Translations under genes and position numbers: made by a program
Notes under the pieces: model-generated
Database searches by the model: none
Seen by the model: the letters and a program-made list of their open reading frames with translations, nothing else
What the model was told of the DNA's origin: nothing
From: Oceanirhabdus seepicola
Lineage (GTDB): Bacteria; Bacillota; Clostridia; Clostridiales; Clostridiaceae
Length of the DNA stretch: 64,000 nucleotides
Assembly: GCF_023684385.1 (NCBI RefSeq)
Contig: NZ_JAGSOJ010000002.1
Coordinates: 620,001 to 684,000 of the forward strand
Direction of reading: 5' to 3'
Shown here: piece by piece, positions 1-10,335 of the stretch
Layout: the number at the start of each line of letters is the position of its first letter
How positions within the stretch are numbered: the first letter of the stretch is position 1

Positions 1-20
1 ATTAGATTTTATTATAGTAG

Positions 21-1661
<1,641 letters not shown>

Positions 1662-1677
1662 GAACACATATAAATAT

Positions 1678-1718
1678 AAGCTAAGTTTGGTCTTATGACT
1701 AAGCTTAGCTTTTTTTTT
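1678..1718 (+). terminator. Rho-independent terminator after groEL
   Basis: Imperfect stem pairing AAGCTAAG... with ...CTTAGCTT, with G-U pairs, followed by nine T residues. It starts about 17 nt after the groEL stop. Confidence 0.85.
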
Positions 1719-1813
1719 ACTAAAGAAATGGTGGATATAAGCCCTTGCGAATCAATATTTAGAAAGCTTATACAAAATGCTAAAAAGAGTTTTATTTAAA
1801 GTGAAGAAAAGTG

Positions 1814-1842
1814 TTGACAAATGGTGATAACTTAAATAGAAT
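1814..1842 (+). promoter_or_regulatory. Sigma-A promoter of guaB-guaA
   Basis: TTGACA at 1814-1819 and TAGAAT at 1837-1842, separated by 17 nt. It sits about 40 nt upstream of the guanine riboswitch aptamer, so the riboswitch is in the leader of this transcript. Confidence 0.75.
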
Positions 1843-1883
1843 AGGTAATAAGTTATTTAGGCGAAAAATAAAAATACAATATA

Positions 1884-1955
1884 TTCTCATCATATAATCC
1901 TCGAATAAGGCGGGGAAGTTTCTACCGAGTACCGCAAATTCTCGACTATGAGTGA
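1884..1955 (+). promoter_or_regulatory. Guanine riboswitch aptamer (purine riboswitch)
   Basis: Contains the conserved purine-aptamer segments TATAATCC, GTTTCTACC and GACTATGAG in the right order. P1 pairs CTCAT (1886-1890) with ATGAG (1948-1952). The base in GACTATG that pairs with the ligand is C, which by established knowledge specifies guanine over adenine. The 3' P1 strand (about 1949-1960) is also complementary to the left arm of the following terminator (1978-1990). Ligand binding should therefore free the terminator, giving an OFF switch. It precedes guaB-guaA, so guanine would repress GMP synthesis. Confidence 0.95.
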
Positions 1956-1974
1956 GTAGGTTTAAGAATTTATT

Positions 1975-2014
1975 ATGCCTAGTTCACTCAATTGTGAACT
2001 AGGCATTTTTTTTT
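1975..2014 (+). terminator. Riboswitch-controlled terminator
   Basis: ATGCCTAGTTCAC pairs with GTGAACTAGGCAT around a six-base loop, followed by nine T residues. The left arm overlaps the alternative antiterminator pairing with the riboswitch P1 strand. Confidence 0.9.
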
Positions 2015-2081
2015 ATTCTGTTCACCTTATTCCTTTGTGATGAGTAACTCATATAAACAATATTGATTAAGGAGAGTGTGA

Positions 2082-3533
<1,452 letters not shown>

Positions 3534-3545
3534 TGGAGGAAAAAT

Positions 3546-5069
3546 ATGAATAATGAACTAATATTAGTAGTTGATTTCGGTGGACAATACAATCAACTTA
3601 TTGCAAGAAGAGTAAGAGAAAATAATGTTTATTGTGAGATAGTTCCATATACAAAATCATTAGAAGAAATTAAAGCTAAAAATCCAAAGGGAATAATTTT
3701 TACAGGTGGACCAAACAGCGTATATGGCGAAAATACACCACAGATTGATGAAGCTATATTTGAATTAGGTGTTCCAATATTAGGTATATGTTATGGGGCT
3801 CAATTAATGTCTCATAAATTAGGTGGAAAAGTAAGTTCTGCTGATAGAGAGTATGGAAAAGCTGATATAGAGTTAAATACAAATTCACCATTATTTGAAG
3901 GTATAACAGAAACTCAATGTTGGATGAGTCATACAGATTATATAGAAGTAGCACCAACAGGTTTTGATATAATCGGGAAAACAAATAAATGTCCAGTAGC
4001 TGCTATTGGTAATGATGAAAAGAAGTTATATGGAGTTCAATTTCACCCAGAGGTAGAGCATACTTTATTCGGAAAACAACTTATAACTAATTTCATATTC
4101 AATGTTTGTAATTTAAAAGGTGATTGGTCAATGTCATCTTTTGCAGAAGAAAAAATAAAAGAAATAAAAGAATTAGTTGGAGATAAGAAAGTATTATTAG
4201 CATTATCAGGTGGGGTTGACTCATCAGTTGTTGCTATGCTTGTACACAAAGCAATCGGAAAAAATTTAACATGTGTATTTGTTGATCATGGATTACTTAG
4301 AAAAGATGAAGGTGACCAAGTAGAAGAAATCTTTGGAAAGCAATTTGATCTTAACTTAATAAGAGTAAATGCTAAAGAAAGATTCCTTGGAAAACTTAAA
4401 GGTGTAAGTGATCCAGAGCAAAAGAGAAAAATCATTGGTGAAGAGTTTGTAAGAGTTTTTGAAGAAGAATCTGAAAAATTAGGAAAGATGGATTTCTTAG
4501 CGCAAGGAACTATTTATCCAGATGTAGTTGAAAGTGGAACAGATACTTCAGCTAAGATTAAGACTCATCACAATACAGCACTTCCAGAGGACATGGCTTT
4601 TGAATTATTAGAGCCATTAAGAGAATTATTCAAAGATGAAGTAAGAGCTGTTGGAGAAGAGTTAGGAATTCCACATCACTTAGTGTGGAGACAGCCTTTC
4701 CCAGGACCAGGACTTGGAATAAGAGTTTTAGGTGAGGTAACAGAAGATAAGCTTCATATAGTAAGAGAAGCAGATGCAATACTAAGAGAAGAAATTGCTT
4801 TAAATGGACTTGAGGGAAGCATATGGCAGTATTTTGCTTGTTTACCTGGCATTAAGTCTGTAGGTGTTATGGGTGACGAAAGAACATATGCTCACGCAGT
4901 AGGAATAAGAGCGGTAACATCTTCAGATGCAATGACTTCAGAATGGTCAAGAATTCCATACGAGGTATTAGATACGATTTCTAGAAGAATAGTTAATGAG
5001 GTTGAAGGAGTAAACAGAATTCTGTATGATATTACTTCTAAGCCGCCTTCAACTATCGAGTGGGAGTAA
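3546..5069 (+). CDS. guaA: GMP synthase (glutamine-hydrolysing)
   Basis: Converts XMP to GMP using ATP and glutamine. The N-terminal class I amidotransferase domain has the nucleophile in GICYGAQLM and the His/Glu of FHPEVEHT. The ATP-pyrophosphatase domain follows with PP-loop LSGGVDSSV, and a C-terminal dimerisation domain ends PPSTIEWE. 507 residues, full length. The last codons serve as the integration site of the element that begins here (att core 5054-5070). The reading frame and stop are retained after integration. Confidence 0.98.
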   Translation: MNNELILVVDFGGQYNQLIARRVRENNVYCEIVPYTKSLEEIKAKNPKGIIFTGGPNSVYGENTPQIDEAIFELGVPILGICYGAQLMSHKLGGKVSSADREYGKADIELNTNSPLFEGITETQCWMSHTDYIEVAPTGFDIIGKTNKCPVAAIGNDEKKLYGVQFHPEVEHTLFGKQLITNFIFNVCNLKGDWSMSSFAEEKIKEIKELVGDKKVLLALSGGVDSSVVAMLVHKAIGKNLTCVFVDHGLLRKDEGDQVEEIFGKQFDLNLIRVNAKERFLGKLKGVSDPEQKRKIIGEEFVRVFEEESEKLGKMDFLAQGTIYPDVVESGTDTSAKIKTHHNTALPEDMAFELLEPLRELFKDEVRAVGEELGIPHHLVWRQPFPGPGLGIRVLGEVTEDKLHIVREADAILREEIALNGLEGSIWQYFACLPGIKSVGVMGDERTYAHAVGIRAVTSSDAMTSEWSRIPYEVLDTISRRIVNEVEGVNRILYDITSKPPSTIEWE

Positions 5070-5070
5070 G
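5054..5070. repeat. attL core at the guaA 3' end
   Basis: TATCGAGTGGGAGTAAG, matching 12703-12719 at 16 of 17 positions in the same orientation. It includes the guaA stop codon. Confidence 0.85.
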
Positions 5071-5079
5071 CAACATAAA

Positions 5080-5118
5080 ACCGCAACACCTTATAAATTG
5101 AGGTGTTGCGGTTTTTTT
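5080..5118 (+). terminator. Terminator after guaA
   Basis: ACCGCAACACC pairs with GGTGTTGCGGT and is followed by seven T residues. It lies inside the attL boundary, so the element supplies guaA with a terminator. Confidence 0.9.
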
Positions 5119-5127
5119 GTTTTAGCA

Positions 5128-5150
5128 TTGATATTAAATTGATATTAAAA
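5128..5150. repeat. Left integrase arm-type site
   Basis: Two TTGATATTAAA units in tandem. The same 23-bp block with two mismatches lies at 12585-12607, inside the other end. Paired subterminal repeats of this kind suit the AP2-like arm-binding N-terminus of the element's integrase. Confidence 0.65.
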
Positions 5151-5166
5151 TAGAAAATTAAAGTTT

Positions 5167-5649
5167 CTAATAAAATTCAGGAAATGTTTTTCTGTATCTT
5201 TCTGAACTATCTGGCCAATTTATTTTCCACTCATAATATTCTTCTTGAGTAATTTCATTATTCTCAAGGGCTCTTTTTTTGTCATACCACTCTTCTAAAT
5301 AATAATCGACTGCTGTAATTGATAAATTAATGATTTTTTGATTTTCGCCTTCTGGGGTTGTATACTCCTCAGCTTGCATTTTTAGTTGATTATATTCATC
5401 TAAATAAATTAGCGTATGAATAATTTCCTCAGTTTTGGTTAAAGTCGGAGCCATTAAATAGTCAGGGTTCACTTTTAAAACCGCAGCTATTTTTATTATG
5501 ACAGCTTCTTTTGGTACTCTTGTTCCAGATTCATACTGAGCCATACGTACGTCAGCGGTTTTATCGTTGAAACCTATGGCAAGGCCTAATTCTTTTTGAG
5601 TCATATCTCGTTTTACTCGTATTTTTTTAATCTTATCTCCAATAGCCAA
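5167..5649 (-). CDS. XRE-family repressor of the integrative element
   Basis: Predicted DNA-binding repressor of the element. The N-terminal Cro/CI-type helix-turn-helix spans about residues 3-60 (IKKIRVKRDMTQKELGLAIG, then RMAQYESGTRVPKEAV). The remaining 100 residues are an acidic helical domain I do not recognise. I prefer a TTG start at 5649, where AAAGAGG is 7-8 nt upstream. A longer TTG start at 5667 is possible. The gene diverges from excisionase and integrase, and the intervening region holds three copies of a palindrome that probably are its operators. Confidence 0.85.
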   Translation of the reverse strand: MAIGDKIKKIRVKRDMTQKELGLAIGFNDKTADVRMAQYESGTRVPKEAVIIKIAAVLKVNPDYLMAPTLTKTEEIIHTLIYLDEYNQLKMQAEEYTTPEGENQKIINLSITAVDYYLEEWYDKKRALENNEITQEEYYEWKINWPDSSERYRKTFPEFY

Positions 5650-5721
5650 ATCATTACCTCTTTCCAATTAAGCATAAATATATATTTAAGTATACTAGAT
5701 TGAAAAGAAAAATCAATAATA

Positions 5722-5813
5722 TTAAACAAAAAAGTTTAATAAATAGTCGAAAACCACTTGACATAAACAAAAATGTTTAGTATTATTCAAACATACTAAA
5801 CATTTTTGTTTAG
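5722..5813 (+). promoter_or_regulatory. Excisionase/integrase promoter with three repressor operators
   Basis: Three near-identical palindromes: TTAAACAAAAAAGTTTAA (5722-5739), TAAACAAAAATGTTTA (5764-5779) and CTAAACATTTTTGTTTAG (5796-5813). A promoter, TTGACA (5758-5763) and TATTAT (5781-5786) with a 17-nt spacer, reads towards excisionase. The second palindrome fills its spacer, so a bound repressor would block RNA polymerase. A fourth copy lies at 12671-12687 beside attR. Confidence 0.8.
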
Positions 5814-5841
5814 TTAAATTTGACTTGCAGGAGGTAGGCAT

Positions 5842-6033
5842 ATGGAAAAAAGCATCTTCATACACGCTAAAGAAGTTGCAAAAGAATTAAGCATTTCAGA
5901 AGCACAGGCTTATAAGTTAGTGAGAGAAATGAATATTAAGTTAAAGGATAAAGGCTTCTTAGTTATATCTGGTCGTGTAAGTAGAAAGTATTTTTATGAA
6001 AAAGTATATGGGTTAGAGGGAGGAGTGCTTTAA
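5842..6033 (+). CDS. Excisionase-like small DNA-binding protein
   Basis: 63 residues with a winged-helix/MerR-like helix-turn-helix (AKEVAKELSISEAQAYKLVR at about 9-28), typical of excisionases and recombination directionality factors of Firmicute elements. AGGAGGT precedes the ATG. The stop is immediately followed by the integrase start, so they are co-transcribed. The function is inferred from size, fold and position. Confidence 0.75.
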   Translation: MEKSIFIHAKEVAKELSISEAQAYKLVREMNIKLKDKGFLVISGRVSRKYFYEKVYGLEGGVL

Positions 6034-7131
6034 ATGTCAGCATATAAGGATAAAAAAACTGGTAAATGGTATGTGTTTTTCTATTACCGTGATTGGCAGG
6101 GGGAAAATAAAGGTAAAACAAAGCGAGGTTTTGCAACTAAACGTGATGCACTAGAATGGGAGAGAGAGTTTTTACAAAAAAGCAGTGCTAACTTAGATAT
6201 GAGTTTTTCAGCATTTGTAGAAATATATACTAATGATTTGAAAAGTAGATTAAAACAAAACACATGGATGACAAAACAAAATATAATTGAACAAAAAATC
6301 TTACCATACTTCAAGGATAAGAAAATAAATGAAATTAAGCCTGCAGATGTAATCGCTTGGCAAAATGAAATTATGAAAATATGTGATAAAAACGGTAAGG
6401 TATATTCACCAACGTATCTCAAAACCATACATAATCAGCTCAGTGCTATTTTTAACCATGCTGTAAGATTCTATGAATTAAAATCTAATCCAGCTCGTAA
6501 AGCAGGTAATATGGGTAAGGAGAAGACAAAAGAGATGCTATTTTGGACTAAAGAAGAATACTTGAAATTCTCTGATTCTATGATGGACAAACCCATATCA
6601 TTTTATGCCTTTGAGATTTTATATTGGTGTGGTATTAGGTTAGGTGAACTCCTTGCTCTGACGCAGGAAGATTTTGATTTTAATAAGAGTACAGTTAGAA
6701 TTAATAAATCATATCAGCGAATAAATTGTACAGATGTTGTAACAGAACCTAAAACGCCTAAGAGTGTTCGAATCATAAAAATGCCTGACTTTTTAACAGA
6801 AGAAGTAAAGGAATATATTAAATCAATATATGGTATTAAACTTAAAGATAGATTATTTCCCATTACTAAGAGTTATCTCCACCATGAGATGAATAGAGGA
6901 AGTAAAGAACAAGGCATTAAGAGAATTAGAGTGCACGATTTGAGGCATTCGCATGTATCGTTACTTATTGAAATGGGATTCTCTGCTGTAGCTATTGCTG
7001 ATAGAGTAGGTCATGAAAATATTGATATTACTTACCGATATGCTCATTTATTTCCTTCAAAACAAGTAGAAATTGCAGATAAATTGAGTATAGAAAGAGG
7101 TAATGACAATGAAAAAAACGTTAGATCCTAA
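6034..7131 (+). CDS. int: Tyrosine-family integrase
   Basis: Site-specific recombinase that should integrate and excise the element at guaA. 365 residues in three parts: an N-terminal AP2-like arm-binding domain (SAYKDKKTGKWYVFFYYRDW), a SAM-like core-binding domain (about 55-150), and a catalytic domain. The catalytic residues are all visible: Arg in IRLGELLALT, HDLRHSHVSLL, and His plus nucleophile Tyr in VGHENIDITYRYAHLFP. The start has a GGGAGGAG ribosome site in the excisionase 3' end. The last 23 nt overlap the next gene. Confidence 0.96.
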   Translation: MSAYKDKKTGKWYVFFYYRDWQGENKGKTKRGFATKRDALEWEREFLQKSSANLDMSFSAFVEIYTNDLKSRLKQNTWMTKQNIIEQKILPYFKDKKINEIKPADVIAWQNEIMKICDKNGKVYSPTYLKTIHNQLSAIFNHAVRFYELKSNPARKAGNMGKEKTKEMLFWTKEEYLKFSDSMMDKPISFYAFEILYWCGIRLGELLALTQEDFDFNKSTVRINKSYQRINCTDVVTEPKTPKSVRIIKMPDFLTEEVKEYIKSIYGIKLKDRLFPITKSYLHHEMNRGSKEQGIKRIRVHDLRHSHVSLLIEMGFSAVAIADRVGHENIDITYRYAHLFPSKQVEIADKLSIERGNDNEKNVRS

Positions 7132-7435
7132 AAATCGATGGCGTAGTAAAACGGTATCCTTTAGAATGTCACCAGAAGAAGCAGAGCAGCTCGATAGTCT
7201 GGCTCAATTATCTGGGATGACTAAACAAGCTTATATAATCAATAGAGTGTTGAAAAAGGATGTTGTTGTCAATGGAAATCCACGTGTGTATAAGGCTTTA
7301 CGCAATCAATTTCAAGTAAATTATGAGGAACTTAAGAGACTTGAAAAAATAAGTGATGATAACACAGAACTTTTAGAACTTATACTTTATAGTTCAACAA
7401 TTCTTAAAGGGTTAAAGGAGGGTGTAAATGACTAA
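7109..7435 (+). CDS. Ribbon-helix-helix mobilization-type protein (MobC-like)
   Basis: 108 residues if started at 7109, where AAAGAGG has good spacing; an in-frame ATG at 7103 is too close to it. The N-terminus (TVSFRMSPEEAEQLDSLAQL at about 16-35) matches ribbon-helix-helix plasmid mobilization proteins, followed by a helical tail. MobC proteins help a relaxase at oriT, but no relaxase is encoded here. It may work with a helper element's relaxase or act as a regulator. It overlaps the integrase 3' end and the next gene by 8 nt, so translation is coupled. Confidence 0.65.
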   Translation: MKKTLDPKNRWRSKTVSFRMSPEEAEQLDSLAQLSGMTKQAYIINRVLKKDVVVNGNPRVYKALRNQFQVNYEELKRLEKISDDNTELLELILYSSTILKGLKEGVND

Positions 7436-8438
7436 GCGTTTAGAAACTATAACAGGAGAGAAGTTATTTGAACTGGAGTTAAAAGAATCAAGAGTAATTA
7501 TTGAAAATATATTACCATCGGGATTACATATACTTGCAGGTAGTCCGAAGATTGGCAAGTCATGGCTAGTGCTATGGCTTTGCCAAATGATTGCAACAGG
7601 AGAAACAGTGTGGGGTTTTAAGACAACAAAGGGGAAGGTGCTATATCTTTGCTTAGAAGATAAATTACCGCGTATTAAAAGCCGTTTGATGAGCATTACG
7701 GAAAATGCTAGTGAAGCTACAGCCTTTGCAACAGAAACATTGCCACTTGGCGGTGGATTAGTAGCCCAGATTGAAAATTATATCATCAATAACCCTGAAA
7801 CCATGCTTGTGGTTATTGATACACTTCAGCAAGTAAGAACCCTAGGTTCTGATAATATAAGTTATGCCAATGATTATAAAGATATCAGTGCACTAAAATC
7901 AATTTCTGATAAATATGATATTGCTATAGTATGTGTTCATCATCTTAGAAAAATGAAAGATGATGATCCATTTAATATGATTTCTGGATCCATGGGTTTA
8001 AGTGGTAGCGCAGATGGGAGTTATGTTTTGGTGAGAGATAATAGAATGTCTTCCAAAGCTAAATTATTTATAACAGGTAGAGATATACCAGATACAGAGC
8101 TTAGACTTGAATTTGATAAAGTTAATTGTTTATGGAAACTTATAGAACATGATGCTTATGATGAGTTTGAGAATGATGAACCAATTATAAGAGCGATTTG
8201 TGATTATATTAGAGAAAAGAAAAGCTATTATAATACATCTACCCATTTATTAAGTGAACTTGCTAAATGCGGTTATAAAGAGGAAATAACACCAGCAACA
8301 TTATCTAAGAAGTTGAGGTCTCATGCTGATATTCTCAACGAAAAATTTAATATCTACATTGAATTTATTAGAAAAAGTGATAAACGTATTCTTTCAATAC
8401 GTGACGGTAATGACACTAATGACAGTAATATAGCCTAA
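7428..8438 (+). CDS. RepA-like AAA ATPase (hexameric helicase type)
   Basis: 336 residues, RecA-fold ATPase related to plasmid RepA helicases. Walker A is AGSPKIGKSWL (about residues 37-47), Walker B-like VVIDTLQQV near 126, and VCVHHLRKM follows. The C-terminal third is a helical DNA-binding-like domain. In integrative elements such proteins allow rolling or theta replication of the excised circle; that role is inference. Its start overlaps the previous gene. TGACGGT-type repeats lie across its 3' end and beyond. Confidence 0.8.
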   Translation: MTKRLETITGEKLFELELKESRVIIENILPSGLHILAGSPKIGKSWLVLWLCQMIATGETVWGFKTTKGKVLYLCLEDKLPRIKSRLMSITENASEATAFATETLPLGGGLVAQIENYIINNPETMLVVIDTLQQVRTLGSDNISYANDYKDISALKSISDKYDIAIVCVHHLRKMKDDDPFNMISGSMGLSGSADGSYVLVRDNRMSSKAKLFITGRDIPDTELRLEFDKVNCLWKLIEHDAYDEFENDEPIIRAICDYIREKKSYYNTSTHLLSELAKCGYKEEITPATLSKKLRSHADILNEKFNIYIEFIRKSDKRILSIRDGNDTNDSNIA

Positions 8439-8497
8439 GATTTTGTCGTCATGACGGTAAAAGTGCTAGATATAAAACCGTCATGCCGTCATTGGGA
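8399..8497. repeat. Cluster of TGACGGTA-type short repeats
   Basis: Direct and inverted copies of TGACGGTA/TGACAGTA: forward near 8402, 8420 and 8452, reverse (ACCGTCAT, GCCGTCAT) near 8477 and 8485. They run from the last codons of the RepA-like gene to the ribosome site of the next gene. Candidate iterons or an operator for the downstream HTH protein. Confidence 0.55.
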
Positions 8498-8506
8498 GGA
8501 ATAGAA

Positions 8507-8926
8507 ATGGCACTTATTAAATTTGGTAAAAAAGAAATTAAAGCACTAGAAAATAAAAATGAAATGTTAAGAAATGAAATAGAGAAGATAAATAATCAGT
8601 GTGAGAATTTAAATGTTTTGGTTATTGAAAAAGATAAAGAAATTGTTTCTATTCAAAATCAGATTAGAAAAATTAAAGGTCAAGTAGGGGATATTGAAAA
8701 GATAAAAAATGAAAACAAAGTCTTACGTAATATCTTAGAACATTCAAGTCGCCATACTAAAGCAACAGTAAAGAATTTAGAAATGATAGCGAGACTAAAA
8801 GCTGAGGGGAAATCATATAGAGCAATTGCCAAGGCATTAAGTGAATCAACTGGAGATGATTTTGCCCACTCAACAGTCAGTTATCTTTATGCAAAATATA
8901 TAAAAAATAGTGTACAGGGGAGCTGA
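8507..8926 (+). CDS. Coiled-coil protein with C-terminal resolvase-type helix-turn-helix
   Basis: 139 residues starting at 8507 behind GGGAGGAATAG; an upstream in-frame ATG at 8483 lacks a ribosome site. Residues about 10-85 form a heptad-rich coiled coil (IEKINNQCENLNVLVIEKDK). The C-terminus (MIARLKAEGKSYRAIAKALS) is a recombinase/resolvase-like HTH. Probably an oligomeric DNA-binding protein involved in replication or mobilization; the specific role is unknown. The repeat cluster directly upstream is a plausible binding site. Confidence 0.65.
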   Translation: MALIKFGKKEIKALENKNEMLRNEIEKINNQCENLNVLVIEKDKEIVSIQNQIRKIKGQVGDIEKIKNENKVLRNILEHSSRHTKATVKNLEMIARLKAEGKSYRAIAKALSESTGDDFAHSTVSYLYAKYIKNSVQGS

Positions 8927-9130
8927 ACAGTACCACTACTTTAGTAGTGGAGCAAGCTTCCTATTGGTATAGCCAATAGATTGTAAAGTGTGGGGAATCC
9001 CCACGCCCCTTTATGAAACCCCTACATAGAGAAGTGAATGGAGATATTAATTTAAAAATATAAAAATGGTAATTACCTTCCGGTGATTGTTAGTGAAACA
9101 GACAAAGAAATATATTCCTATAACGAAAAC
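8927..9130. other. Gene-free stretch with two palindromes
   Basis: No coding gene seen. CCACTACTTTAGTAGTGG (8932-8949) and GTGGGGAATCCCCAC (8990-9004) are strong palindromes. The second is followed by GCCCC and lies next to a mobilization-like module, so oriT or a single-strand origin is possible. I see no nick-site motif I can name. It runs up to the first 27-bp cargo-flanking repeat. Confidence 0.4.
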
Positions 9131-9157
9131 GACACATGTGGAGACAGTAATAAAGCT
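9131..9157. repeat. 27-bp direct repeat, left copy (RlmD-like C-terminus remnant)
   Basis: Begins GACACATGTGGAGAC and recurs at 12391-12417 with one mismatch. In frame, the region ends ITKTTHVETVIKLNLI then stop (stop at 9168-9170). That resembles the conserved HVETV end of 23S rRNA m5U methyltransferases (RlmD family). It is probably a gene-tail remnant or old att site bounding the amidohydrolase cargo. Confidence 0.6.
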
Positions 9158-9255
9158 TAACTTAATATAATAAAGGAAAATTAAAGAGTATTTCAAGTTT
9201 TAAGAGTAGAAAATTTTCTACTCTTTCTTATGACTAGTAAGTAGGAGGCATCTTT

Positions 9256-9414
9256 ATGAGCTGTAGACCACCATTTACTATAGGTGATAAGAGTTTAGAC
9301 TTGGTTGCCGATAGTATGGAAACCATTACGAAATTAACCATGATAGAGTTTCAGGCGCTATTCATTAAGAGAGAAGGAATAATAATCAAATTCCAGTTGT
9401 TGCATATGTATTGA
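9256..9414 (+). pseudogene. Truncated Fic-family protein (N-terminal fragment)
   Basis: Open frame of 52 codons preceded by AGGAGGCATCTTT. It starts MSCRPPFTIGDKSLDLVADS, which resembles the N-terminus of Fic domain proteins (RPPFTI...LVAEI). The frame then drifts away from the family and stops, with no Fic catalytic motif, so it is a remnant. Confidence 0.6.
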
Positions 9415-9563
9415 GATAGTCGCGTGCTTACTAGCTACCACCTCGGAGAATATTCTTCTTGATGATAAACTTCTGTTAATTTTTGCATATGGGGCCTTAC
9501 AAAAAAAATTAATGGAGCGGATAGGTGTATCTGCTCCATTTTTTCGTATTCAACTTGTCTGTT

Positions 9564-10169
9564 TTAACGCACTTTATATCTGTTATTTTTTTGCTTTATG
9601 AATCCGTGAAAGTACAGGTTAATGAGTTGTGACATGGCTTCCGAATCCTTGGTATTGATGATATCAGTATCAAATACCGCTTGGAATCCAGCATTAAAGG
9701 CTTCACTGAATGCATACAGTATATCGTTGCTGATACCTTCGTCAATATAACCTTGCTCTTTTCCCTGTTGATAAAAACCATACATCAAATCTTTGAGTTT
9801 TTCATTGAACATCTTCGATACGGCAGAGTTGTTTTTTGAGAATACTTCCTTGAGGAAATCTCCTTTCATCATATCTAAAGAAGACACTTTAGCCATTATG
9901 ATATGATTGAGTTTTTCAAGAAAGTCCCCATCTTTTTCAATCATACTACTTGTATTTAGGATGATATTCTCATAAATATCGCTTACCACACTTTCAATTA
10001 AATCTTCTTTTGATCCAAAATATTTATAGATAGTAGCCTTAGATACGTTTGCACGTTCAGCAACTTCATCAACAGATACCTTCTGTGTCCCATATTGGTT
10101 GCAAAGTTCATATGTCACTGCTTTTATCTCTGACATTTTCCTTAGTTTTCTTTTTTCGTGTCCATTCAT
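9564..10169 (-). CDS. TetR-family regulator of the amidohydrolase cargo
   Basis: 201 residues. The N-terminal TetR helix-turn-helix is clear (VSVDEVAERANVSKATIYKY, about 25-44). The C-terminal ligand-binding domain is not assignable. The start follows AGGAGGCACAT. The gene diverges from the double amidohydrolase at 10336. The 166-nt gap holds a promoter and AAAGTTT-rich inverted repeats, so it most likely represses that enzyme in response to its substrate (inference). Confidence 0.85.
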   Translation of the reverse strand: MNGHEKRKLRKMSEIKAVTYELCNQYGTQKVSVDEVAERANVSKATIYKYFGSKEDLIESVVSDIYENIILNTSSMIEKDGDFLEKLNHIIMAKVSSLDMMKGDFLKEVFSKNNSAVSKMFNEKLKDLMYGFYQQGKEQGYIDEGISNDILYAFSEAFNAGFQAVFDTDIINTKDSEAMSQLINLYFHGFIKQKNNRYKVR

Positions 10170-10225
10170 ATGTGCCTCCTGTATTACTTATCATTATACT
10201 GTAAAAATGGTAATTAATCAATATT

Positions 10226-10286
10226 TATAAACTTTATAAACTTTTTAGTTCAAAAAGTTGACAAAGCTTAAAAATGGATATATTAT
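10226..10286 (+). promoter_or_regulatory. Promoter and likely TetR operator for the amidohydrolase
   Basis: TTGACA (10258-10263) and TATTAT (10281-10286) with 17-nt spacing read towards the amidohydrolase. The upstream stretch contains tandem ATAAACTTT units and an inverted repeat, AACTTTTT/AAAAAGTT around AGTTC, ending at the -35. This is a plausible TetR operator. Confidence 0.6.
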
Positions 10287-10335
10287 GAACTTAAGAAACT
10301 GATTTAGTTTAAAAAGTATGTAAAAGGAGCGGTTT

